Source: DASQFQ01 sp039934455 | GTDB taxonomy: Bacteria > Actinomycetota > Thermoleophilia > Solirubrobacterales > Solirubrobacteraceae | Length of the DNA: 44,917 bases | NCBI GenBank assembly: GCA_039934455.1 | Contig: JBDTMF010000006.1 | Location: forward strand, 1 to 44,917 | Direction: 5' to 3' | In this document: piece by piece, positions 7,949-13,831 of the stretch | Layout: every line of letters begins with the position of its first letter | Position numbering within the stretch: position 1 is the first letter of the stretch | Position numbers and translations under genes: made by a program | Notes under the pieces: model-generated | Told to the model about the DNA's origin: nothing | Databases searched by the model: none | Seen by the model: only the letters and a program-made list of their open reading frames with translations

Positions 7949-8002
7949 CTATTCCCCCCGAGGGGGGAGGAGAAGGAGAAGGAGGTGCAGCCGGAGTGAC
8001 AT
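7949..8002 (-). CDS. leuL: leucine-rich leader peptide of leuA
   Basis: An 18-codon frame, too short for ordinary gene calling, encodes MSLRLHLLLLLLPPRGE. Eight of 17 residues are Leu, six of them consecutive (CUC CUU CUC CUU CUC CUC). It lies on the leuA strand, with 64 bases between its stop and the leuA ATG. Leader peptides of this composition are established regulators of leu genes: ribosomes stall at the Leu codons when charged tRNA-Leu is scarce, changing downstream RNA folding. Similar leaders have been predicted for leuA in other Actinobacteria. A TACGCT hexamer nine bases before its ATG fits a near-leaderless start. Such a Leu run directly ahead of leuA is very unlikely by chance. 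Confidence 0.85.
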   Translation of the reverse strand: MSLRLHLLLLLLPPRGE

Positions 8003-8011
8003 CCGACGGCG

Positions 8012-8017
8012 AGCGTA
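8012..8017 (-). promoter_or_regulatory. -10 box for the leuL-leuA transcript
   Basis: TACGCT ends nine bases before the leuL ATG and lies immediately after the stop codon of the upstream RraB-domain gene. The same hexamer precedes the MFS gene at 16190. No clear -35 box. Read-through from the RraB-domain gene is an alternative. Confidence 0.45.
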
Positions 8018-8380
8018 TCAGTCCTCGGCAGCCTCCCAGCCGTCGAACTCGCCGCCGTGGCGCTCGGCGAGGTCGTGGAAATGGCTGCGGAAGCCGGTGA
8101 CGTTGTTGCGGTCGACGCGGAGGTCGCGGGAGGCGCGGATCGCCCACGGCTCCTCCTCGCCCGTGGCCTCGAAGCCGACGACCTCGTAGCCGGCCTCCTC
8201 GAGCTCTGAGCCGGCGGCCTCGGCCTCCCGCTCGCTCGGGAAGGAGAGGTTGACGCGGATCTCGCGCGGCTCGGCGAGGTCGGCGCCGTGCTCCTCGAGC
8301 GTCTCGAGGATCTCGAGGTCGTGCTCGTCGGGCGGACCGCCCTCGGAGAGGATCTCGAATTCGGACTCGTCGTCGGCCAT
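8018..8380 (-). CDS. RraB-domain protein (RNase E inhibitor family)
   Basis: 120 residues from ATG 8380. After a short acidic N-terminus it carries LEILETLEEHGADLAEPREI, NLSFPSEREAEAAGSELEEA, and a C-terminal HFHDLAERHGGEFDGWEAAE. This order matches the RraB domain (regulator of ribonuclease activity B), in which the loop before the final helix and the GGxYDGWE end are characteristic. In E. coli RraB binds RNase E and inhibits RNA decay; whether that holds in Actinobacteria is not known. An upstream in-frame start at 8413 would add 11 residues (MSRRRVGQSAH) and is less likely. It is divergent from the P450 operon and lies just upstream of leuL on the same strand. Confidence 0.8.
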   Translation of the reverse strand: MADDESEFEILSEGGPPDEHDLEILETLEEHGADLAEPREIRVNLSFPSEREAEAAGSELEEAGYEVVGFEATGEEEPWAIRASRDLRVDRNNVTGFRSHFHDLAERHGGEFDGWEAAED

Positions 8381-8432
8381 GTGCGCACTCTGCCCTACGC
8401 GGCGGCGGGACACGCCTGAAAAATCAAAGCCA

Positions 8433-8449
8433 CAACACGCGAGATGTTG
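8433..8449. promoter_or_regulatory. operator-like inverted repeat before the P450 operon
   Basis: CAACA and TGTTG arms separated by seven bases, in an unusually AT-rich stretch for this genome. It ends three bases before the -10 hexamer of the P450 promoter, where a bound repressor would block RNA polymerase. No candidate repressor gene is adjacent other than the RraB-domain protein, which is not a DNA-binding family. Confidence 0.45.
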
Positions 8450-8451
8450 AT

Positions 8452-8457
8452 TATGGT
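8452..8457 (+). promoter_or_regulatory. -10 box of the P450-DyP operon (leaderless)
   Basis: TATGGT ends six bases before the ATG at 8464. No Shine-Dalgarno is present before that ATG. The same hexamer precedes the APC permease gene at 20334. Confidence 0.6.
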
Positions 8458-8463
8458 CGGCGC

Positions 8464-9732
8464 ATGTCGTTCCTGGATGAGCTCGACGAGCTTGCGGACC
8501 AGGTCAAGGACGACGCACAAGAGCTCAGGGATCGAGCGGTCAAGTTGCTGGAGAGCCACGCCCGGGAGCACCCGGACCGGTTGTTCAAGCTGCTGCGCAC
8601 GGTCAAGCCCGTGCTGCTGCGCCACAACCTCGCGATCGTGACCCGCTACCACGACGTCGTCGAGGTGCTCGGCCACGACGAGGCGTTCTCGGTCCAGCCC
8701 TACCGGGAGAAGATGACCCGGCTGGCCGGCGACTTCATCCTCGGCACCGACGACTCGCCGCGGTACGAGCGCGACATCTCGATCCTGCGGCTCGCGGCGC
8801 CGCGCTCCGACGTGCCCGCGCTGGCCGGCTTCGTGGATGAGACCGCGGAGGCGCTGGTCGTCGGGTCCGGCGGCCGCATCGACGTCGCCGACCTGGCCAA
8901 GCGCGTGCCGGCGCGGCTGTTCGGCCGCTGGTTCGGGACGCCGGGCCCGGACGAGGACACGCTGATGGCGTGGACGCTCGCGATCTTCGAGGACATCTTC
9001 GTCAACGTGAAGAACGACCCCGCGATCAGCGCCGAGGCCGACACCGCGTCGAAGGCGCTCGCGGCCCACCTCGACGAGGCGATCGCCGCCCGCAAGGCGC
9101 AGCCGAGCGGCGCGGCCCCGACCGACGTCGTGGGGCGGCTGCTGGCCATGCAGGGCACCGAGCCGACGGCGTTCACCGACGAGGAGATCCGCGTCAACGT
9201 GATCGGGCTCGTCACCGGGTTCGTCCCCACCATCGCGACCGCCACGACGTTCGCCGTCGACGCGCTGCTGAAGCGCCCCGAGGCGCTCGCCGGCGCCCAG
9301 GCGGCGGCGCGGGCCGACGACGACGACGCGGTGCGGGCGCACCTGTTCGAGGCGATGCGGCTCGCGCCGCAGGGCCCCGGCCTGTTCCGGAGTGCGCGGA
9401 CGGACTTCGAGGTCGCCGAGGGCTCGATGCACGCGACGAAGATCCCCGCGGGGACGCTCACCTTCGCCGCCACCCAGTCGGCGATGCTCGACGACGACGT
9501 GGTCGACGACCCCGCCGAGTTCCGGCTCGGCCGCCCGGCCCACCACCACCTGCACTTCGGCGTCGGGCTGCACCAGTGCTTCGGCCGCTTTGCCAACGCG
9601 ATGCAGATCCCGCTGATCGCCAAGGCCGTCCTGCGCCGCCCGGGGCTCGCCCGCGCTCCCGGCCCCGACGGGCAACTGGTCAAGGACGGGCCCTATCCGA
9701 AGTCGCTCGTGCTGACCTTCGACGGGAGCTGA
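8464..9732 (+). CDS. atypical cytochrome P450
   Basis: 422 residues. The heme-thiolate signature is FGVGLHQCFGRF with Cys372, and the K-helix ExxR is E296-A-M-R299. The I-helix reads GLVTGFVPTIATATTFAVDA (residues 249 onward). Where ordinary P450s have an acid-alcohol pair (AGxD/ET), this protein has Val255-Pro256. Loss of that pair is known in P450s that do not activate O2 in the normal way, such as peroxide-using CYP152 enzymes (Arg-Pro at this site) and the CYP74 hydroperoxide-rearranging family. A peroxide- or hydroperoxide-dependent activity is therefore inferred. It heads a five-gene operon that ends in a DyP peroxidase. No redox partner gene is present, consistent with that idea. Confidence 0.88.
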   Translation: MSFLDELDELADQVKDDAQELRDRAVKLLESHAREHPDRLFKLLRTVKPVLLRHNLAIVTRYHDVVEVLGHDEAFSVQPYREKMTRLAGDFILGTDDSPRYERDISILRLAAPRSDVPALAGFVDETAEALVVGSGGRIDVADLAKRVPARLFGRWFGTPGPDEDTLMAWTLAIFEDIFVNVKNDPAISAEADTASKALAAHLDEAIAARKAQPSGAAPTDVVGRLLAMQGTEPTAFTDEEIRVNVIGLVTGFVPTIATATTFAVDALLKRPEALAGAQAAARADDDDAVRAHLFEAMRLAPQGPGLFRSARTDFEVAEGSMHATKIPAGTLTFAATQSAMLDDDVVDDPAEFRLGRPAHHHLHFGVGLHQCFGRFANAMQIPLIAKAVLRRPGLARAPGPDGQLVKDGPYPKSLVLTFDGS

Positions 9733-9737
9733 CGAGG

Positions 9738-10214
9738 GTGTCCGAGGCGACGATCCAGGCGCTCTACTCCGCGCTCGACGGCCACGACGGTGGGGCCGCC
9801 GCCGCGTGCTACACGGACGACGCCGTGTTCGAGGACCCCGCCTTCGGCCGCCTCACCGGCGGTGCGGTCAAGAACATGTGGCGGATGCTGGCCGAGCGCT
9901 CGGCCGACCTCGCCGTCACGCTCGGCGACCACGGCGTCGCCGCCGACGGCCGCACGGGCTGGGCGCACTGGTCGGCGACCTACACGTTCACCGACACGGG
10001 CCGCAGGGTGCGCAACGAGATCGACGCGACCTACACGTTCAGCGGCGGGTTGATCTCCGAGCAGGTCGACCGCTTCCCCCTGCGCCGCTGGGGCGCGCAG
10101 GCGCTCGGCGCGAAGGGCGCCGTCCTCGGCCTGACGCCGCTGCTGAGCCGCGGGGTGCAGAAGCAGGCCCGCTCGAACCTCGACGCGTACTCGCGGGCGA
10201 GCGACGGGACATAG
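9738..10214 (+). CDS. SnoaL-like / NTF2-fold protein
   Basis: 158 residues from GTG 9738, five bases after the P450 stop. The pattern ATIQALYSALDGHDGGAAAA, CYTDDAVFEDPAFGRLTGG, WSATYTFTDTGRRVRNEIDA and RFPLRRW is that of the nuclear transport factor 2 / SnoaL-like fold (cone-shaped alpha+beta barrel of about 130 residues). Such proteins act as isomerases, cyclases, dehydratases or simple ligand carriers; no specific catalytic set can be assigned. The position inside the operon suggests it handles the P450 substrate or product. The C-terminal extension (about residues 120-158) looks helical. Confidence 0.8.
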   Translation: MSEATIQALYSALDGHDGGAAAACYTDDAVFEDPAFGRLTGGAVKNMWRMLAERSADLAVTLGDHGVAADGRTGWAHWSATYTFTDTGRRVRNEIDATYTFSGGLISEQVDRFPLRRWGAQALGAKGAVLGLTPLLSRGVQKQARSNLDAYSRASDGT

Positions 10215-10217
10215 GCC

Positions 10218-10769
10218 GTGGCGAACGTCGAGGGCAAGGCGACCGCGATCACCGTGGTCACGCCGGTGCGGCACGGCGGGCGCTTCCTGCTCGCGCTCGT
10301 GTTCTTCGTCGGCCGCCACGTCACCGCGACGCTCGAGAAGCTGCAGGCGCTGTCGTTCATCCACTACGCGCGCTGGGCGGTGATCCGCAGCTTCCCCGAC
10401 GGCGGCCGCGGCGAGCGCCTCGGCCACACGTACCTGTTCTTCGAGAGCAACTTCAACGGCACGTGGGACCAGTACATCGACGCCTTCTCGGAGGTCGTTC
10501 CCGCGCGGATGAAGGGAATCTGGGGCACGTCCTACGGCTTCCCGGGCCCGATCCCCGTCGAGCCGTTCAAGGCCTACATCCGCAAGAACGAGTACGTCGC
10601 CAACCACTACTGGTCGGCCTATCCGTCAGCCACGACGACCGAGATCATCTCAGCTCGGCGCGTCGCCGCGGCGCTTGACGACTTCACGCAGCGCTCAGCC
10701 GGCCTGGACCCCGATGCGTTCGCGGCCGCCTATCGCTCCCTGCTCACCGATGTCCAGCGCGACCTGTGA
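10218..10769 (+). CDS. unknown-family protein A (paralogue of the next gene)
   Basis: 183 residues from GTG 10218, three bases after the SnoaL-like stop. I do not recognise the family. It shares an ordered set of motifs with its downstream neighbour: TVVTPV near the N-terminus, HYARWAVI around residue 51, LFFESNFNGTWDQYIDAF around residues 74-91, WGTSYGFPGP, then FKAYIRKN and a stretch ending in AYPSATTTEI. The alternating strands and helices, the length, and the placement before a DyP peroxidase suggest a ferredoxin-like alpha+beta fold of the type found in DyP and chlorite-dismutase proteins, but this is inference. No signal peptide. The gene ends in a GTGA overlap with its paralogue. Confidence 0.7.
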   Translation: MANVEGKATAITVVTPVRHGGRFLLALVFFVGRHVTATLEKLQALSFIHYARWAVIRSFPDGGRGERLGHTYLFFESNFNGTWDQYIDAFSEVVPARMKGIWGTSYGFPGPIPVEPFKAYIRKNEYVANHYWSAYPSATTTEIISARRVAAALDDFTQRSAGLDPDAFAAAYRSLLTDVQRDL

Positions 10770-11314
10770 AGCGCGAGCACCGCAACCGCTCGGGCCAGGC
10801 CTACGGGCTGACCGTGCTGACCCCGGTCCTCGACGACCGGGGCGCCGCGCTGGCCGCCCACCTCGACACCTTCGGCTCCGTGGAGGCCAGCCCGCTGTCC
10901 CGGCTCGCAGCCACCCACTTCGCGCGCTGGGTGATCATCGAGGACGTGATCTACCAGGGCGGCCGCCAGCGCCGCGACGCGCTGAAGGCGTCGCGGCTGC
11001 TGTTCACGACCAACTTCGACGGGCCGCTGGACGCCTACCTCGAGGCGATGCGCACCGATCTCGCCGACGACGCCGACGCCGTGTGGGGCCACTGCGCCGG
11101 CTACCCGGGGCGCGCGGACCCCGCCGCGTTCGCGGCCTACTTCCGCAACCATCAGGTCGAGAGCGCGCTGTTCTTCGGCGCCTACGGCGACCAGACCGTC
11201 GCCCAGGTGCGCGAGGACCTCGCGCGGCGCACCAAGCTGATCGAGTTCGCGATGGCGGCGCAGGGCCTGCCGCCCGCCGAGCTGCAGGCGCGCTTCCAGG
11301 CGGAGTTCCCGTGA
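10766..11314 (+). CDS. unknown-family protein B (paralogue of the previous gene)
   Basis: 182 residues from GTG 10766, overlapping the previous stop as GTGA. Motifs equivalent to those of protein A occur in the same order: TVLTPV, HFARWVII, LLFTTNFDGPLDAYLEAM, WGHCAGYPGR, FAAYFRNHQ, GAYGDQTVAQV. Overall identity is low, so this is an old duplication or two subunits of one complex. The invariant His-x-Ala-Arg-Trp and the Asn-Phe-(Asn/Asp)-Gly motifs are the best candidates for functional residues. The next gene, the DyP peroxidase, also overlaps as GTGA, so all three products should be made in similar amounts. Function unknown. Confidence 0.7.
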   Translation: MKREHRNRSGQAYGLTVLTPVLDDRGAALAAHLDTFGSVEASPLSRLAATHFARWVIIEDVIYQGGRQRRDALKASRLLFTTNFDGPLDAYLEAMRTDLADDADAVWGHCAGYPGRADPAAFAAYFRNHQVESALFFGAYGDQTVAQVREDLARRTKLIEFAMAAQGLPPAELQARFQAEFP

Positions 11315-12666
11315 CCGAGGCGCTCGAGCTCGCCTCCATCCAGGGTTTCGTGGTCCGCGGCTACCGGCTGCCCTCCGCCGGCTACCTGTTCCTGCGCATC
11401 GACGATCCCGCGCGCGCCCGCGCGCTGCTGGCCGAGGTCACCCCGGAGGTGCTGACGGCCGATCCCTGGGAGCGCAAGCCCGAGTCGGGGATCAACCTCG
11501 CCTTCACGTACGCAGGGCTCGAGGCGATCGGCGTGCCCGGCACGTCGCTCAGCGGGTTCCCGGAGGAGTTCGCCACCGGGATGGCGGCGCGCAGCGACAT
11601 CCTCGGCGACGTCGGCGAGAGCGCCCCGGAGCACTGGGAGGAACCCTTCGGCCGCGGCGAGATCCACGTGCTGGTGATGATCAGCGCGCAGGACCCGGCC
11701 GCGCTCGCCGCGCGCGACCGGCCGCTGCGCGAGGCGATCGAGCGCCACGGCGGGATCACCGTCGTCGGCGACCAGGCCGGCTCCGCGCTGCCCGGCGGGG
11801 CCGAGCACTTCGGCTTCGCGGACGGCTTCGCCCAGCCGTCGATCGAGGGCAGCGGCGTCGATCCGCTGCCCGGCCAGGGCGCGCCGCTCAAGGACGGGAC
11901 CTGGCGGCCGATCCGCGCCGGCGAGTTCATCCTCGGCTACCGCGACGAGGAGAACGCGATCCCGCAGGCGGCCGCGCCCGACCAGCTCACCGCCAACGGC
12001 TCCTACCTCGTCTACCGCAAGCTGCGCCAGGACGTCGTCGCCTTCCGCCGCACGCTCGCCGGCGCCGCGCCCCACTTCCCCGGCGGCGAGGAGCAGCTGG
12101 CGGCCAAGCTCGTCGGGCGCTGGCGCGACGGCACGCCGCTCGACCTCTCCCCCGACCGTTCCGATCCCGCCATCGTCGCCGACCCGGCACGCAACAACGC
12201 CTTCTCCTACCTCGACGACCGGGACGGCCTGCGCTGCCCCGCCGGCAGCCATATCCGCCGCGCCAATCCGCGTCACGGCCTGCCCTTCGAGGGCAAGCTC
12301 GTCAACCGCCACCGCCTGATCCGGCGCGGGATCCCCTACGGTGACGCGCTGCCGCCGGGCGCCGAGGACGACGGCCAGGACCGCGGCGTCGTCTTCATGT
12401 GCCTGCAGGCGAGCATCGCCCGCCAGTTCGAGTTCGTGCAGGCGCAGTGGTTCAACGACGGCAACGGGCTGCACCTGGGCGACGACGAGGACGTCGTGAT
12501 GGGGCGCCACGACGGCCCGCCGCCACGCAAGATGACCATCCCAGCCCGCCCACCCCACCCGCCCTGCTTCGTCGGGCCGCTGTCACGCGTCGTCACCGTG
12601 CGCGGCGGCGAGTACTTCTTCACGCCCGGGATCAACGGGCTGCAGCACCTCGCCGCGCTCGACTAA
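11311..12666 (+). CDS. DyP-type heme peroxidase
   Basis: 451 residues. Hallmarks of dye-decolorising peroxidases are present: FGFADGFAQP with catalytic Asp171 (GxxDG motif), the proximal heme ligand His314 in CPAGSHIRRANPR, and the distal Arg in RLIRRGIPYG (residues 335-344). The length and insertions resemble the larger P/D-type members rather than the short Tat-exported EfeB type; no Tat signal is visible, so it is cytoplasmic. It uses H2O2 to oxidise a wide range of substrates. GTG 11311 overlaps the stop of protein B. As last gene of the operon it pairs a peroxide-dependent heme enzyme with a P450 that lacks the O2-activating pair. Confidence 0.92.
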   Translation: MTEALELASIQGFVVRGYRLPSAGYLFLRIDDPARARALLAEVTPEVLTADPWERKPESGINLAFTYAGLEAIGVPGTSLSGFPEEFATGMAARSDILGDVGESAPEHWEEPFGRGEIHVLVMISAQDPAALAARDRPLREAIERHGGITVVGDQAGSALPGGAEHFGFADGFAQPSIEGSGVDPLPGQGAPLKDGTWRPIRAGEFILGYRDEENAIPQAAAPDQLTANGSYLVYRKLRQDVVAFRRTLAGAAPHFPGGEEQLAAKLVGRWRDGTPLDLSPDRSDPAIVADPARNNAFSYLDDRDGLRCPAGSHIRRANPRHGLPFEGKLVNRHRLIRRGIPYGDALPPGAEDDGQDRGVVFMCLQASIARQFEFVQAQWFNDGNGLHLGDDEDVVMGRHDGPPPRKMTIPARPPHPPCFVGPLSRVVTVRGGEYFFTPGINGLQHLAALD

Positions 12667-12687
12667 GGGCGCCCGGTCGGGTACACC
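12659..12687 (+). promoter_or_regulatory. probable promoter of the AI-2E-family gene
   Basis: TCGACT (12659-12664) and TACACC (12682-12687) with exactly 17 bases between, the -10 ending seven bases before GTG 12695. The last base of the -10 is not T, so weaker than the others. The -35 overlaps the DyP stop codon. Confidence 0.4.
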
Positions 12688-12694
12688 GTGTGGG

Positions 12695-13831
12695 GTGACA
12701 ATCCAGGAGCCCGGTCTGGTGGAGAGCGGACGGCCGGCCGAGCCGGGCGCGACCGAGGCCGGCGCGGGCTCGGCGCGCGTCGTCGTGGTCTTCCATCCGC
12801 GGTCGGTGCTCACCGCGCTCGGGGTGCTGGTCGCGGTCGTCGCGGCCATCGAGTTCATGCTGCTGGCACAGGCCGGCCTGACCCTGGTGATGGTCGCGCT
12901 GTTCCTGGCGCTCGCGCTCAACCCGGCCGTCGAGTTCCTCCAGCGCCGCGGCCTGCGCCGGGGGATGGCCGTCGGCGCGGTCTACGTCGTGTCGCTCGCC
13001 GTCTTCGCGCTCCTCGGGCTGGTGTTCATCCCGCCGCTCGTCGACCAGATCACGAAGCTGGGCAACGGCCTGCCGAACCTGGTCGACGACCTCACGAAGG
13101 GCCACGGCCCGCTCGGCTTCCTCGAGCGCAAGTACCACGTCGTCGAGCGGGTGCGAACCGCCACGCAGGGGCAGAGCGCCGGCGGCCTGCTCGGGCAGGC
13201 AGGGTCGGCGCTGACCGCGGTCAAGGGCATCGCGACGACGGTCATCGGCTCGATCGTCATCGCCTTCCTGACCTTCTTCATGCTGCTCGAGGGGCCCGAA
13301 TGGCGCCGCCGCTGCACCGAGCTGATCCCCGAGGCCCATCGCGGCCCGGTCGAGCGCATCGGCGCCGGCGTCTACCGCGCCGTCGGTGGCTTCGTGACCG
13401 GGAACCTGGTGGCCAGCCTGCTGGCGGGCGTGTTCGCGACGCTCATCATGCTCATCACGGGTGTCCCCTACGCGGTGCCGCTCGGGCTGTTCGTCGCGAT
13501 CATCGAGCTGGTGCCGTACGTCGGGCCGCTCGTGGCGACCGTCATCGTGACGGCGGTGGCGCTCACCGTCGGGGTCACGTCCGCGCTCATCACGCTCGGG
13601 CTCCTGCTCGCCTACCACGCCATCGAGGGCCACACGCTGCGACCGTTCCTCTACGGGCGGGCCGTGAAGCTCTCGCCGCTCGCCGTGCTGATCGCGATCC
13701 TGCTCGGGACCGAGATCGCCGGCATCCTGGGCGCGCTGATCGCGATCCCGGTCGCCGGCTCGATCCAGGTCATCATCCAGGAGCTGACCGTGCGGCGGGA
13801 TGAGCGCCGGCGGGCGGTCGTGATGCGCTAG
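12695..13831 (+). CDS. AI-2E family transporter (membrane protein)
   Basis: 378 residues. PF01594-type protein with about seven to eight membrane helices: paired hydrophobic segments around residues 38-75, one near 88-112, a soluble stretch with the QITKLGNGLPNLVDDL helix (115-160), then helices in 170-200, 225-300 and 305-365. The conserved PYVGPL and RPFLYGRAVKLSPLAVL blocks are visible. Characterised members export AI-2 (TqsA) or act as sodium/proton antiporters; which role applies here cannot be told. The N-terminus (about 30 residues) is Gly/Ala/Glu-rich and probably disordered. It converges on the SNF2 gene: both stop codons are supplied by one CTAG. Confidence 0.85.
   Translation: MTIQEPGLVESGRPAEPGATEAGAGSARVVVVFHPRSVLTALGVLVAVVAAIEFMLLAQAGLTLVMVALFLALALNPAVEFLQRRGLRRGMAVGAVYVVSLAVFALLGLVFIPPLVDQITKLGNGLPNLVDDLTKGHGPLGFLERKYHVVERVRTATQGQSAGGLLGQAGSALTAVKGIATTVIGSIVIAFLTFFMLLEGPEWRRRCTELIPEAHRGPVERIGAGVYRAVGGFVTGNLVASLLAGVFATLIMLITGVPYAVPLGLFVAIIELVPYVGPLVATVIVTAVALTVGVTSALITLGLLLAYHAIEGHTLRPFLYGRAVKLSPLAVLIAILLGTEIAGILGALIAIPVAGSIQVIIQELTVRRDERRRAVVMR

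Larger units (their letters stand above)
7883..8002 (-). promoter_or_regulatory. leuA leader region: leucine-responsive attenuator/translation switch
   Basis: The transcript leader between the leuL start and the leuA start contains, in order: the leader peptide gene; a hairpin of five C-G pairs closed by a CUCG loop immediately after the Leu codons; a 5-bp stem (GCGGC/GCCGC) further down; and the leuA ribosome site. The leader start AUGUCACUCC is the exact reverse complement of GGAGUGACAU at the leuA start (7883-7892 with 7993-8002). The Leu-codon run also carries CUCCUCC, complementary to the leuA Shine-Dalgarno. No U-tract terminator is seen, so translational control seems more likely than classical transcription termination. 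Confidence 0.7.
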
